NCBI GenBank assembly: GCA_963971535.1
Contig: OZ020585.1
Span: forward strand, 161,280,226 to 161,344,225
Direction of reading: 5' to 3'
DNA length: 64,000 nucleotides
Source of the DNA: Notolepis coatsorum
Taxonomy: Eukaryota; Chordata; Actinopteri; Aulopiformes; Paralepididae
Shown: piece after piece, positions 9,985 through 22,530 of the stretch
Layout: every line of letters starts with the position of its first letter
Position numbering within the stretch: the first letter of the stretch is position 1
Notes under the pieces: generated by a model
The model's input: the letters and a program-made list of their open reading frames with translations, nothing else
What the model was told of the DNA's origin: nothing
The model's database searches: none
Translations under genes and position numbers: made by a program

Positions 9985-12900
9985 TTAGTACCAGCTACAT
10001 CATCAAGACAGAGCCCTGCCTGAGAGCTACCAGCTACAGCATCAAGACAGAGACCTGAGCTACCAGCTACATCATCAAGACAGAGGAGAGAGCTACCAGC
10101 TACATCATCAAGACAGAGGAGAGAGCTACCAGCTACAGCATCAAGACAGAGGAGAGAGCTACCAGCTACAGCATCAAGACAGAGGAGAGAGCTACCAGCT
10201 ACATCATCAAGACAGAAGAGAGAGCTACCAGCTACATCATCGAGACAGAGGAGAGAGCTACCAGCTACATCATCGAGACAGAGGAGAGAGCTACCAGCTA
10301 CAGCGTCAAAGACAGATACCTGAGCTACCAGCTACATCATCGAGACAGAGGAGAGAGCTACCAGCTACAGCATCAAGACAGAGGAGATAGCTACCAGCTA
10401 CAGCATCAAGACAGAGGAGAGAGCTACCATACATCATCAAGACAGAGACCTGAGCTACCAGCTACATCATCCAGACAGAGGAGAGAGCTACCAGCTACAG
10501 CATCAAGACAGAGGAGAGCTACCAGCTACATCATCAAGACAGATGAGAGAGCTACCAGCTACAGCATCAAGACAGAGGAGAGAGCTACCAGCTACAGCAT
10601 CAAGACAGAGGAGAGAGCTACCAGCTACAGCATCAAGACAGAGGAGAGCTACCAGCTACATCATCAAGACAGAGGAGAGAGCTACCAGCTACAGCATCAA
10701 GACAGAGGAGAGAACTACCAGCTACAGCATCAAGACAGAGGAGAGAGCTACCAGCTACAGCATCAAGACAGAGACCTGAGCTACCAGCTACATCATCAAG
10801 ACAGAGGAGAGAGCTACCAGCTACAGCATCAAGACAGAGGAGATAGCTACCAGCTACATCATCAAGACAGAGACCTGAGCTACCAGCTACATCATCAAGA
10901 CAGAGGAGAGAGCTACCAGCTACAGCATCAAGACAGAGGAGAGAGCTACCAGCTACATCATCGAGACAGAGAGAGCTACCAGCTACAGCATCAAGACAGA
11001 GGAGAGAGCTACCAGCTACATCATCAAGACAGAGGAGAGAGCTACCAGCTACATCATCAAGACAGAGGAGAGAGCTACCAGCTACATCATCAAGACAGAG
11101 GAGAGAGGTACCAGCTACAGCATCAAGACAGAGGAGAGAGCTACCAGCTACAGCATCAAGACAGAGGAGAGAGCTACCAGCTACATCATCAAGACAGAGG
11201 AGAGAGCTACCAGCTACAGCATCAAGACAGAGGAGAGAGCTAACAGCTACAGCATCAAGACAGAGGAGAGAGCTACCAGCTACATCATCAAGACAGAGGA
11301 GAGAGCTACCAGCTACATTATCAAGACAGAGACCTGAGCTACCAGCTACATCATCAAGACAGAGGAGAGAGCTACCAGCTACAGCATCAAGACAGAGGAG
11401 AGAGCTACCAGCTACATCATCAAGACAGAGGAGAGAGCTACCAGCTACATCATCGAGACAGAGGAGAGAGCTACCAGCTACATCATCAAGACAGAGGAGA
11501 GAGCTACCAGCTACATCATCAAGACAGAGGAGAGAGCTACCAGTTACAGCATCAAGACAGAGACCTGAGCTACCAGCTACATCATCAAGACAGAGGAGAG
11601 AGCTACCAGCTACATCATCAATACAGAGACCTGAGCTACCAGCTACAGCATCAAGACAGAGGAGAGAGCTACCAGCTACACCATCAAGACAGAGGAGAGA
11701 GCTAGCAGTTACATCATCGAGACAGAGGAGAGAGCTACCAGCTACATCATCAAGACAGAGGAGAGAGCTACCAGCTACATCATCAAGACAGAGGAGAGAG
11801 CTACCAGCTACATCATCAAGACAGAGGAGAGAGCTACCAGCTACATCATCGAGACAGAGGAGAGAGCTACCAGCTACAGCATCAAGACAGAGGAGAGAGC
11901 TACCAGCTACATCATCGAGACAGAGGAGAGAGCTACCAGCTACAGCATCAAGACAGAGGAGAGAGCTACCAGCTACATCATCAAGACAGAGGAGAGAGCT
12001 ACCAGCTACATCATCAAGACAGAGGAGAGAGCTACCAGCTACATCATCAAGACAGAGGAGAGAGCTACCAGCTACATCATCAAGACAGAGGAGAGAGCTA
12101 CCAGCTACATCATCAAGACAGAGGAGAGAGCTACCAGCTACATCATCAAGACAGAGGAGAGAGCTACCAGCTACATCATCAAGACAGAGGAGAGAGCTAC
12201 CAGTTACAGCATCAAGACAGAGACCTGAGCTACCAGCTACATCATCAAGACAGAGGAGAGAGCTACCAGCTACATCATCAAGACAGAGGAGAGAGCTACC
12301 AGCTACATCATCAAGACAGAGGAGAAAGCTACCAGCTACAGCATCAAGACAGAGACCTGAGCTACCAGCTACATCATCAAGACAGAGGAGAGAGCTACCA
12401 GCTACATCATCAAGACAGAGGAGAGAGCTACCAGCTACAGCGTCAAGACAGAGGAGAGAGCTACCAGCTACATCATCAAGACAGAGGAGAGAGCTACCAG
12501 CTACATCATCGAGACAGAGGAGAGAGCTACCAGCTACAGCGTCAAGACAGATACCTGAGCTACCAGCTACATCACCGAGACAGAGGAGAGAGCTACCAGC
12601 TACAGCATCAAGACAGAGGAGAGAGCTACCAGCTACAGCATCAAGACAGAGACCTGAGCTACCAGCTACAGCATCAAGACAGAGGAGAGAGCTACCAGCT
12701 ACAGCATCAAGACAGAGGAGAGAGCTACCAGCTACATCATCCAGACAGAGGAGAGAGCTACCAGCTACAGCATCAAGACAGAGGGGAGCTATCAGCTACA
12801 TCATCAAGACAGAGGAGAGAGCTACCAGCTACAGCATCAAGACAGAGGAGAGTGCTACCAGCTACAGCATCAAGACAGAGGAGAGAGCTACGAGCTACAG

Positions 12901-13228
12901 CATCAAGACAGAGGAGAGCTACCAGCTACATCATCAAGACAGAGGAGAGAGCTACCAGCTACAGCATCAAGACAGAGGAGAGAGCTACCAGCTACAGCAT
13001 CAAGACAGAGGAGAGAGCTACCAGCTACAGCATCAAGACAGAGACCTGAGCTACCAGCTACATCATCAAGACAGAGGAGAGAGCTACCAGCTACAGCATC
13101 AAGACAGAGGAGAGAGCTACCAGCTACATCATCAAGACAGAGACCTGAGCTACCAGCTACATCATCAAGACAGAGGAGAGAGCTACCAGCTACAGCATCA
13201 AGACAGAGGAGAGAGCTACCAGCTACAT
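9985..13228. repeat. 33-bp minisatellite array, left part
   Basis: Unit of 33 bp reading AGCTACCAGCTACATCATCA followed by AGACAGAGGAGAG. The main variant has CAGCATC for CATCATC, and a second variant ends in GAGACCTG. Because 33 is a multiple of 3, frames stay open and translate to [22 protein letters not shown] (plus) or [11 protein letters not shown] (minus). Blocks of variants recur in the same order, so longer segments have been duplicated. With the right part it is about 5.6 kb and about 170 copies. There is no start or promoter context that would make it a gene. Confidence 0.93.
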
Positions 13229-14876
13229 GTCTCAACCTGTCTTCAACCTGTCTCTGGGCTCATCCTGGGTTCCCGCATGTCTTAAAGCAGCCACAATAGT
13301 CCCGGTTCCAAAGAAACCTAAAGTCACAGGCCTGAACGACTACAGACCTGTGGCACTCACCCCCATCGTCGCAAAATGCTTTGAGAGACTGGTCATGAAA
13401 CACATAAAAGCCTCCATACCGCCATCATTAGACCACAACCAGTTTGCCTACAGGAAGAACAGGTCAACAGAGGATGCTATTGCCATTGTGTTGCACACTC
13501 TGCTGGAACATCTAGAGCACAGGCACACATATGGTAGACTCCTTTTTGTTGACTTCAGTTCAGCTTTCAACACCATTCTACCCGACAAGCTTCACAGTAA
13601 ACTGCACAAACTCGGACTGAACACCACACTATGCAACTGGATCTTGGACTTTCTCACAAATCGCTCACAACATGTCAGGATTGGCAAGCACACATCCCCC
13701 ACCCTGCCCATTAGCACCGGGGCCCCTCAGGGGTGTGTACTCAGCCCACTTCTCTACACACTTTTCACACACGACTGTTGTTCCTCCTCTCCATCTAACC
13801 TCATAGTAAAATTTGCAGACGACACAACAGTGCTTGGCCTCATCAGAGGGAATGATGAGACCTCATACAGGAGGGAGGTTGAGCAACTAGTGGAGTGGTG
13901 CGATGGTCATAACCTTGCTCTCAACCCCACGAAGACCAAGGAGATGATCATCGATTTCCGCAGGACTGGTGACCTCAGCCACTCTCCACTCCTCATCGGG
14001 AATGAGGAGGTGGAGAGGGTTTAAAAATTTTAGTTTCTGGGCGTGACAATGTCTGATGACCTGTCCTGGGGGGTCAGCATTGCCTCTGCTGTGGGCAAAG
14101 CACAGCAGCGCCTTTTCTATCTTAGGAAGCTTAAATGGGCTAAACTCCCACAGGGACTGATGGCCAACTTCTACAACTGCGCAGTAGAGAGTGTGCTCAC
14201 GTACGGACTACTGGTGTGGTTTACTGGCTGCACCAGGGCAGAGAAGGAGGCCCTCCACAGAGTGGTCAAGGCTGCGAGGAGGATCACTGGAGCTAGCCTC
14301 CCAGATATCTCCACAGTCTTTACCTCCCGCTGCCTACGGCGTATAAATAACATCTTACTAGACCAGTACCACCCAGCAAACCATCTCTTTCAACTGCTGC
14401 CCTCTGGTCGAAGGTACAGATCCATCCAGTCCGGAACCAGCAGACTGACCAACAGCCTCTACCCACGGGCTGTCAGGCTGCTCAACGACGAACATCAACT
14501 TGCCCCCCCCCGCATCCCACCCCCGGTGACATAACTCCCACTCCCACATTACAACAATAACTGTGAACCGGACTTGCATTGCTGCACTATACAATACTTC
14601 ATCCTTTGCAAGTCAACGCCCCCCCCCTCCTTCCATCAACTCACTGGACTGAAATATTTATATTTATTAATTTATTTGCACAAGCACTAAATGCACTTGG
14701 GACAATGATGGTATGTTATATATTGGGACACTGATACTTTATTACTTTATTACTATATTACTATTATTATTGACATTATTATTTTGCACATGTTATATCT
14801 TATGTTGTATGCCAGTGGTGATGTTCCTAACAAATTTCGTTGTACCAACAATGACAAATAAAGATCTATTCTACAT
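13225..14876 (+). mobile_element. 5'-truncated LINE inserted in the 33-bp array
   Basis: A non-LTR retrotransposon tail of about 1.65 kb: the C-terminal two thirds of the reverse transcriptase, the ORF end, and a 3' UTR ending in GACAAATAAAGATCTATTC. The array resumes with CTACATCATC right after it, and the left junction also ends in CTACAT, which gives a 6-base shared junction consistent with a short target-site duplication. The clade is not certain. It differs from the L2-like LINE at 1-5830 and fits an APE-type LINE of the I/Jockey or Rex group. Confidence 0.85.
13227..14534 (+). pseudogene. LINE ORF2 fragment (reverse transcriptase), interrupted
   Basis: Reverse-transcriptase motifs in order: [44 protein letters not shown] (first catalytic Asp), [21 protein letters not shown] (active site) and [14 protein letters not shown]. 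After VERV the frame has two stop codons in the stretch GTTTAAAAATTTTAGTTTC (about 14019-14037). The same frame then continues with FLGVTMSDDLSW and the usual LINE C-terminus (RLFYLRKLK, SGRRYRSIQ). The endonuclease and the RT N-terminus are missing through 5' truncation. It is dead as a gene. Confidence 0.85.
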
Positions 14877-17242
14877 CATCGAGACAGAGAGAGCTACCAG
14901 CTACAGCATCAAGACAGAGGAGAGAGCTACCAGCTACATCAAGACAGAGGAGAGAGCTACCAGCTACATCATCAAGACAGAGGAGAGAGCTACCAGCTAC
15001 ATCATCAAGACAGAGGAGAGAGCTACCAGCTACAGCATCAAGACAGAGGAGAGAGCTACCAGCTACAGCATCAAGACAGAGGAGAGAGCTACCAGCTACA
15101 TCATCAAGACAGAGGAGAGAGCTACCAGCTACAGCATCAAGACAGAGGAGAGAGCTACCAGCTACAGCATCAAGACAGAGGAGAGAGCTACCAGCTACAT
15201 CATCAAAACAGAGGAGAGAGCTACCAGCTACATTATCAAGACAGAGACCTGAGCTACCAGCTACAGCATCAATACAGAAACCTGAGCTACCAGCTACAGC
15301 ATCAAGACAGAGGAGAGAGCTACCAGCTACACCATCAAGACAGAGGAGAGAGCTACCAGCTACATCATCGAGACAGAGGAGAGAGCTACCAGCTACATCA
15401 TCAAGACAGAGGAGAGAGCTACCAGCTACATCATCAAGACAGAGGAGAGAGCTACCAGCTACATCATCAAGACAGAGGAGAGAGCTACCAGCTACATCAT
15501 CAAGACAGAGGAGAGAGCTACCAGCTACATCATCGAGACAGAGGAGAGAGCTACCAGCTACAGCATCAAGACAGAGGAGAGAGCTACCAGCTACAGCATC
15601 GAGACAGAGGAGAGAGCTACCAGCTACAGCATCAAGACAGAGGAGAGAGCTACCAGCTACATCATCAAGACAGAGGAGAGAGCTACCAGCTACATCATCA
15701 AGACAGAGGAGAGAGCTACCAGCTACAGCATCAAGACAGAGGAGAGAGCTACCAGCTACAGCATCAAGACAGAGGAGAGAGCTACCAGCTACATCATCGA
15801 GACAGAGGAGAGAGCTACCAGCTACATCATCGAGACAGAGGAGAGAGCTACCAGCTACATCATCAAGACAGAGACCTGAGCTACCAGCTACATCATCCAG
15901 ACAGAGGAGAGAGCTACCAGCTACAGCATCAAGACAGAGGAGAGCTACCAGCTACAGCATCGAGACAGAGGAGAGAGCTACCAGCTACAGCATCAAGACA
16001 GAGGAGAGAGCTACCAGCTACATCATCAAGACAGAGGAGAGAGCTACCAGCTACATCATCAAGACAGAGGAGAGAGCTACCAGCTACATCATCAAGACAG
16101 AGGAGAGAGCTACCAGCTACAGCATCAAGACAGAGGAGAGAGCTACCAGCTACAGCATCAAGACAGAGGAGAGAGCTACCAGCTACATCATCGAGACAGA
16201 GGAGAGAGCTACCAGCTACAGCATCAAGACAGAGGAGAGAGCTACCAGCTACATCATCGAGACAGAGGAGAGAGCTACCAGCTACATCATCAAGACAGAG
16301 ACCTGAGCTACCAGCTACATCATCCAGACAGAGGAGAGAGCTACCAGCTACAGCATCAAGACAGAGGAGAGCTACCAGCTACATCATCAAGACAGAGGAG
16401 AGAGCTACCAGCTACAGCATCAAGACAGAGGAGAGAGCTACCAGCTACAGCATCAAGACAGAGGAGAGAGCTACCAGCTACAGCATCAAGACAGAGGAGA
16501 GCTACCAGCTAGATCATCAAGACAGAGGAGAGAGCTACCAGCTACAGCATCAAGACAGAGGAGAGAGCTACCAGCTACAGCATCAAGACAGAGGAGAGAG
16601 CTACCAGCTACAGCATCAAGACAGAGACCTGAGCTACCAGCTACATCATCAAGACAGAGGAGAGAGCTACCAGCTACAGCATCAAGACAGAGGAGAGAGC
16701 TACCAGCTACATCATCAAGACAGAGACCTGAGCTACCAGCTACATCATCAAGACAGAGGAGAGAGCTACCAGCTACAGCATCAAGACAGAGGAGAGAGCT
16801 ACCAGCTACATCATCGAGACAGAGGAGAGAGCTACCAGCTACATCATCAAGACAGAGGAGAGAGCTACCAGCTACATCATCAAGACAGAGGAGAGAACTA
16901 CCAGCTACAGCATCAAGACAGAGGAGAGAGCTACCAGCTACATCATCAAGACAGAGGAGAGAGCTACCAGCTACAGCATCAAGACAGAGGAGAGAGCTAC
17001 CAGCTACAGCATCAAGACAGAGGAGAGAGCTAACAGCTACATCATCAAGACAGAGGAGAGAGCTACCAGCTACAGCATCAAGACAGAGGAGAGAGCTACC
17101 AGCTACAGCATCAAGACAGAGGAGAGAGCTACCAGCTACATCATCAAGACAGAGGAGAGAGCTACCAGCTACATTATCAAGACAGAGACCTGAGCTACCA
17201 GCTACAGCATCAATACAGAGACCTGAGCTACCAGCTACATTA
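14870..17242. repeat. 33-bp minisatellite array, right part
   Basis: The same unit and variants as the left part, continuing without change of phase apart from the LINE insertion. The longest open stretch (to 15252) reads into the array from LINE 3' UTR sequence and is not a gene. Confidence 0.93.
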
Positions 17243-17444
17243 CAGCCCCTCTAAGTCTCCTCTTGAATCCCACCTTACTGGTAATTGAAACCAAATATTG
17301 TGGAAGTCTATTCCAGTAGGACATTGCCCTGTACATTACAGTTTTCTTTAAGGCTTCAGTTCTAGGTCTCGGCAGGGCGAACCGACCCCTCAAGGCTTGT
17401 CTAGTGCCATAGCCATGACCATCACTAATAATAATAACAAGCAC
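17235..17444 (-). pseudogene. C-terminal remnant of a LINE ORF2
   Basis: The minus-strand peptide GYGTRQALRGRFALPRPRTE, followed by ALKKTVMYRAMSYWNRLPQY, has the layout typical of the last 60 residues of fish LINE ORF2 proteins (YxTR..RG.F.LP..RTE.....Y.RA...WN.LP). No RT motif is attached. It abuts the end of the 33-bp array. Confidence 0.5.
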
Positions 17445-17793
17445 TACACAATACTTTGATTGGGTTAATAAATCTTACAGGTCTCTTTGGACTGACTAAG
17501 TTATTAGCGTCGGCCACTTCCACCACACAAGGAACAACAGTACAGGTTAGTAAAGGCTGCATGGTCGTGTAGCCCAGAATCTATCAGCAGTAGCTTTTCA
17601 TTGTCGCTCTTCTAGTTCCGTTTTATTCTTATAGGGACCCGTTTATATGTCTAGCCCCAAGGCTGGGAAAGCCTGAACCAACTACTACATGAATGAGTTT
17701 AGTTGCACTGAAACATGGAGGCCTGTCTCATAGGATTTCACATTAATTAATTAAAACAGCAGTGAAACAGATTGGCCTTCAAATATATATAAC
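17445..17793. other. Unassigned non-coding stretch
   Basis: No gene, microsatellite or recognisable element in about 350 bases. It may be single-copy or an old repeat. Confidence 0.4.
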
Positions 17794-18172
17794 CAACAAA
17801 CTGAACAAGCTGGTGAGGAAGGATAGCTCTGTAGTGAGTCAAACTGAACAAGCTGGCGAGGAAGACTAGCTCTGTAGTGAGAGTCAAACTGAATAAGCTG
17901 GTGAGGAAGACTAGCTCTGTAGTGAGTCAAACTGAACAAGCTGGTGAGGATGACTAGCTTTGTAGTGAGAGTTAAACTGAACAAGCTGGTGAGGAAGACT
18001 AGCTTTGTAATGAGTCAAACTGAACAAGCTGGTGAGGAAGGCTAGCTCTGTAATGAGTCAAACTGAACAAGCTGGTGAGGAAGGCTAGCTTTGTAGTGAG
18101 TCAAACTGAACAAGCTGGTGAGGAAGACTAGCTTTGTAGTGAGAGTCAAACTGAACAAGCTGGTGAGGAAGG
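17794..18172. repeat. 43-bp minisatellite, left block
   Basis: Unit of 43 bp containing GTCAAACTGAACAAGCTGGT and GAGGAAGACTAGCTCTGTAG, with a 45-bp variant carrying an extra GA (GTGAGAGTC). About nine copies lie before the LTR element interrupts a unit after GAGGAAGG. Confidence 0.9.
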
Positions 18173-19318
18173 TGTCGTATATTATCTAGATAAAACATGT
18201 AAAATATCAATGAAAATGTATATGTGCAGGACGAAAATACTTGGTAAGTTGGATTACAGAAGGAATCAAAAATCATCTAGCGGTTTCTGGAGAAGGCCAC
18301 AGGAGACCTCAGTCAAAAGCTAACAATGCAACCCTTCACCCTTCACCTAGCAGCTATAGGAAAAAGCCCAGAGTGCCATAAAGATAAAAACAGACCAAAT
18401 GGCAAACAGATGAAACATCTTCCCCCACACAACGAAGTGGGATGGTGGGCCCAATAACTAACTTTAAGTCAGAAAATGACAGCCTGAAGGCCAGAGAGGA
18501 GATAGCAGGGAAGAGTTCTGTTTACTTTAGCTAGCAGACCAAACAGGCCATTCTGGGATACCCACTGTTAGGTTGAGTAGATTATATATTTCAATCTGTA
18601 TGGGGGCCGCGTTCAGGGACATTTGGTTAAATCATTCTAAGAGAAAACTAGTTTAGGTAAGTGTCTAAAATTGGATCAACAGTAACCGTCTGCTGAAAAC
18701 AAAGGTAAATTAAGTTATAATAATAAACCCTAGATGTTGGATTATAATACTGGAGTATTTGAACAAAGGTAAAAACTAAACAAAATATTACCACTTTAAG
18801 TTATGTAGAGAAATAATAAAGGCAGAAGAATCAGGAAATAGTCTGCCCAATAGAATCAATAAAATAGGTTAAAAGACATATACTGGCCTATAGGAAAACG
18901 GGAGGAAGAATGGTATTACTCTAAAGTCACTAAATAAGAAGTAATCTAAACATCAATATTCCGGATAAAACAATGCATTTAGTAAACCAAGTGATTTGAA
19001 GTAAAACGGCTTATAGAAAGTAGGATTGTCCCATCTGTAAGGCAGACTGCGTCAGGGTCACCTTGGTAATGCTGTTTTCGCAAGATTTAGGATGACGTGT
19101 CAAGCAGCAGAAAGAGCTTTAGCCAATAGGAGAAGCCAGAGCCCTGGGGGACGTCACGACGTCTCCGGGGGCTCGGGGGGAACGTTTTTCCTTTTAAGCA
19201 GGGCGGATGGAGATGGACAGAGACACACAACCACCGACAGAGAGGAGACTCGAGAGCCGAGCCGGACACGCACAGAGCCACGGACACAGACGATGATAGA
19301 AGATCGCCTTACAGCAGG
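18173..19318 (+). repeat. Left LTR copy (incomplete)
   Basis: Matches 28339-29489 nearly base for base. Its inner end is rearranged: 19321-19382 is an inverted copy of LTR sequence at about 18969-19032. Confidence 0.8.
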
Positions 19319-19499
19319 GGACAATCCTACTTTCTATAAGCCGTTTTACTTCAAATCACTTGGTTTACTAAATGCATTGTTGCCACGGTGCCGTCAGTAC
19401 AAGGGGGATGGACTATGGGCTTTTATTAAGGCAGTGGACAGTGAAGGGCTATAGGGGGCAATGTTGGACAAGACGAGTTGGAGTAAAAACAGCGACGTT

Positions 19500-20060
19500 G
19501 TGTGCTGTGACGGGACTTGCGTGAACCCCCCCCACCCTCTACTCCTCTGTGTCTCTTTCTCCCTCCCTCCCTCTCTCCCTCCCTCCCTGCCTTCCTCCCT
19601 CCCTCCTTCCCTGCCTCTCCCCCCTCATCCCTCTCTCCCCCCCTACTCCGTCTCTCTATCCCTCTCTCCCAGCTTGACTTTGTTGAAGAAACAGGTTCTC
19701 AAGAGGAGTTTTATTCAAGGTAGATTGCCTTTATGGTAAGGCTTAAAGCATTGGTTATATTAATGTAGTGTTTACTTTCTAAATTAGGATTACATAAGGA
19801 TAAGTTAATATTCATGGTCATTTGGGAGCCCTCCCCCCTCTCCTCTTCCTTCTGTATGTCTCTCCTCCCTCCTCCCTCCCACTCTCTCTCCCTCTCTCTC
19901 CCACAATCCTTCTGTCTGTCTTTCCCTCCCTCTCTCCCTCCCTCCCTCCCGGTATCTCCCCCTCCCTTATCTCTCTCTCCCTGCTTGATACTGTTGAGCT
20001 GCAAAGGTGTTTTTATTCAAGTTAGTACGCCTTTTTGGTAAGGTTTAAAGTATATTGTTA
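19500..20060 (+). repeat. CT-rich tandem blocks in the LTR-element leader
   Basis: Two units of about 300 bp, each with a polypyrimidine tract (CCTCCCTCTCTCC type) followed by a shared sequence ending TTTTATTCAAG.TAG....CCTTT.TGGTAAGG.TTAAAG. A third, partial unit with the same lead-in (TTAATGTTCAATTGGGAGCC) lies at about 22860-23060, beyond the fold-back insertion. The proline/leucine-rich frames are by-products. Confidence 0.7.
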
Positions 20061-20384
20061 GATATTAGGAACTCCGTGCGGACTCCTTGGGTCTGATTAA
20101 AGTAGGGTTTAATTTAAAGTGGAAATGAAGCAGTGAGCAATGTGATCCTAGTTTGTTTGTTGTGTACCTTGTGTAAGACAGGGTTCTATAATCAAATGTG
20201 AAATCTATCTTATTTGTCTGAAAAATCAAATATAATATCCCTGTTTTCAACATGGGCGCCGCCATTTTGTTGCTGACGTCATGGCTGACGTCATGCCACT
20301 GGTTGGGTGTATACACTGCCTATAGTGAATGGGTCAGTCAGTAAATAAAATGTTGCCTACAAAACAACGGGACCGCGGTGGTTC

Positions 20385-20680
20385 TGTTTGTATTGCTCCT
20401 GGCTGTTCAAACTAATTTTACCATGTGAGAGAGAGGAAAGTTGGTTAATTTCCACAAACTACCAGTGAAAAAAACAGTGTTGTTGGCATGTTGGCTCGGG
20501 CTGGCTGCACTCAGGCGGCGCGACCAGCCTGTTGGACAGGGAAGGAGGATCTGCAGAGAACACTTCATTGCCTCGGATTATGTTGTTGGGGTGGGATGTT
20601 TGTCCAGAAGACCACTAATCAGCTGAAGCCGGACGCGGTTCCCTCGGTCTTCGACAGACAGACCGGCGTTAGCTCTCGGG
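20385..20680 (+). pseudogene. THAP-domain relic, left arm
   Basis: The readings CIAPGCSN (about 20390-20413), FHKLPVKKTVLLACWLGLAA, then RRICREHF and, in another frame, LKPDAVPSVF together match the THAP pattern: C-x4-C, then FHKxP, W, C-x2-H, and the ...PDAVPS.F tail. The pieces lie in more than one frame, with a stop between the first cysteine pair and FHKLP, so this is a decayed exon. THAP domains bind DNA in P-element and some Kolobok transposases and in host THAP proteins. Confidence 0.6.
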
Positions 20681-20954
20681 AGCGATCGCTAGCTAGTTGG
20701 CACCAGCCGGAGACCGGCGTTAGCTCTCGGGAGCGATGGCTAGCTAGTTAGCACCAGCCGGCGACCGGCGTTAGCAACCGGAGCGTCGCGGAGCATTCAG
20801 CCTGCTGGCTACCTAGACCCACTTCAACCAGCGTCGCGGAGCATTCAGCCTGCTGGCTACACAGCTTGTCGGTGTGCTGGAGCCTCTGCAAGCTAACGGT
20901 AGCTGGCTACACAGCTTGTCGGTGTGCTGGAGCCTCTGCAAGCTAACGGTAGCT

Positions 20955-21243
20955 GGCTCCAGGCTCCAGCACACCGACAAGCTGTGTAGCCAGCTACCGT
21001 TAGCTTGCAGAGGCTCCAGCACACCGACAAGCTGTGTAGCCAGCTACCGTTAGCTTGCAGAGGCTCCAGCACACCGACAAGCTGTGTAGCCAGCTACCGT
21101 TAGCTTGCAGAGGCTCCAGCACACCGACAAGCTGTGTAGCCAGCTACCGTTAGCTTGCAGAGGCTCCAGCACACCGACAAGCTGTGTAGCCAGCTACCGT
21201 TAGCTTGCAGAGGCTCCAGCACACCGACAAGCTGTGTAGCCAG
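20955..21243. repeat. 50-bp tandem repeats, first cluster
   Basis: Nearly six identical 50-bp units, each containing ACACCGACAAGCTGTGTAGC, CAGCTACCGTTAGCTTGCAG and AGGCTCCAGC. Two more units in opposite orientation precede the cluster (20860-20955). Confidence 0.9.
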
Positions 21244-21767
21244 CAGGCTGAATGCTCCGCGACGCTGGTTGAAGTGGGTCTAGGTAGCCAGCAGGCTGAA
21301 TGCTCCGCGACGCTCCGATTGCTAACGCCGGTCGCCGGCTGGTGCTAACTAGCTAGCCATCGCTCCCGAGAGCTAACGCCGGTCCCCGGCTGGTGCCAAC
21401 TAGCTAGCGATCGCTCCCGAGAGCTAACGCCGGTCTGTCTGTCGAAGACCGAGGGAACCACGTCCGGCTTCAGCTGATTAGTGGTCTTCTGGACAAACAT
21501 CCCACCCCAACAACATAATCCGAGGCAATGAAGTGCTCTCGGGAGCGATGGCTAGCTAGTTAGCACCAGCCGGCGACCGGCGTTAGCAACCGGAGCGTCG
21601 CGGAGCATTCAGCCTGCTGGCTACCTAGACCCACTTCAACCAGCGTCGCGGAGCATTCAGCCTGCTGGCTACACAGCTTGTCGGTGTGCTGGAGCCTCTG
21701 CAAGCTAACGGTAGCTGGCTACACAGCTTGTCGGTGTGCTGGAGCCTCTGCAAGCTAACGGTAGCTG

Positions 21768-22055
21768 GCTCCAGGCTCCAGCACACCGACAAGCTGTGTA
21801 GCCAGCTACCGTTAGCTTGCAGAGGCTCCAGCACACCGACAAGCTGTGTAGCCAGCTACCGTTAGCTTGCAGAGGCTCCAGCACACCGACAAGCTGTGTA
21901 GCCAGCTACCGTTAGCTTGCAGAGGCTCCAGCACACCGACAAGCTGTGTAGCCAGCTACCGTTAGCTTGCAGAGGCTCCAGCACACCGACAAGCTGTGTA
22001 GCCAGCTACCGTTAGCTTGCAGAGGCTCCAGCACACCGACAAGCTGTGTAGCCAG
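21768..22055. repeat. 50-bp tandem repeats, second cluster
   Basis: A second copy of the same cluster, offset 812 bases from the first and visually identical, again preceded by two units in opposite orientation. Confidence 0.9.
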
Positions 22056-22156
22056 CAGGCTGAATGCTCCGCGACGCTGGTTGAAGTGGGTCTAGGTAGC
22101 CAGCAGGCTGAATGCTCCGCGACGCTCCGGTTGCTAACGCCGGTCGCCGGCTGGTG

Positions 22157-22530
22157 CTAACTAGCTAGCCATCGCTCCCGAGAGCTAACGCCGGTCCCCG
22201 GCTGGTGCCAACTAGCTAGCGATCGCTCCCGAGAGCTAACGCCGGTCTGTCTGTCGAAGACCGAGGGAACCGCGTCCGGCTTCAGCTGATTAGTGGTCTT
22301 CTGGACAAACATCCCACCCCAACAACATAATCCGAGGCAATGAAGTGTTCTCTGCAGATCCTCCTTCCCTGTCCAACAGGCTGGTTGCGCCGCCTGAGTG
22401 CAGCCAGCCCGAGCCAACATGCCAACAACACTGTTTTTTTCACTGGTAGTTTGTGGAAATTAACCAACTTTCCTCTCTCTCACATGGTAAAATTAGTTTG
22501 AACAGCCAGGAGCAATACAAACAGAACCAC
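22157..22530 (-). pseudogene. THAP-domain relic, right arm (inverted copy)
   Basis: The mirror image of the left-arm relic on the minus strand, with the same FHKLPVKKTVLLACWLGLAA and RRICREHF peptides and only a few substitutions. The near identity of the arms points to recent formation or gene conversion between them. Confidence 0.6.

Noticed and set aside
10543-15252. Frames encoding [11 protein letters not shown] repeats
   Set aside because: A product of the 33-bp period; the frame drifts with variants and ends at GAGACCTGA variants. No gene context.
9985-17242. CRISPR-like reading of the regular 33-bp repeats
   Set aside because: There are no unique spacers between repeats, and the context is eukaryotic. 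It is a plain minisatellite.
19517-20041. Proline/leucine/serine-rich secreted-like frames
   Set aside because: They arise from CT-rich tracts in the LTR-element leader, with open frames in several phases.
20441-20751. A functional THAP gene in the fold-back arm
   Set aside because: THAP motifs lie in different frames with a stop between them, and the same relic is present in the inverted arm. It is a transposon remnant.
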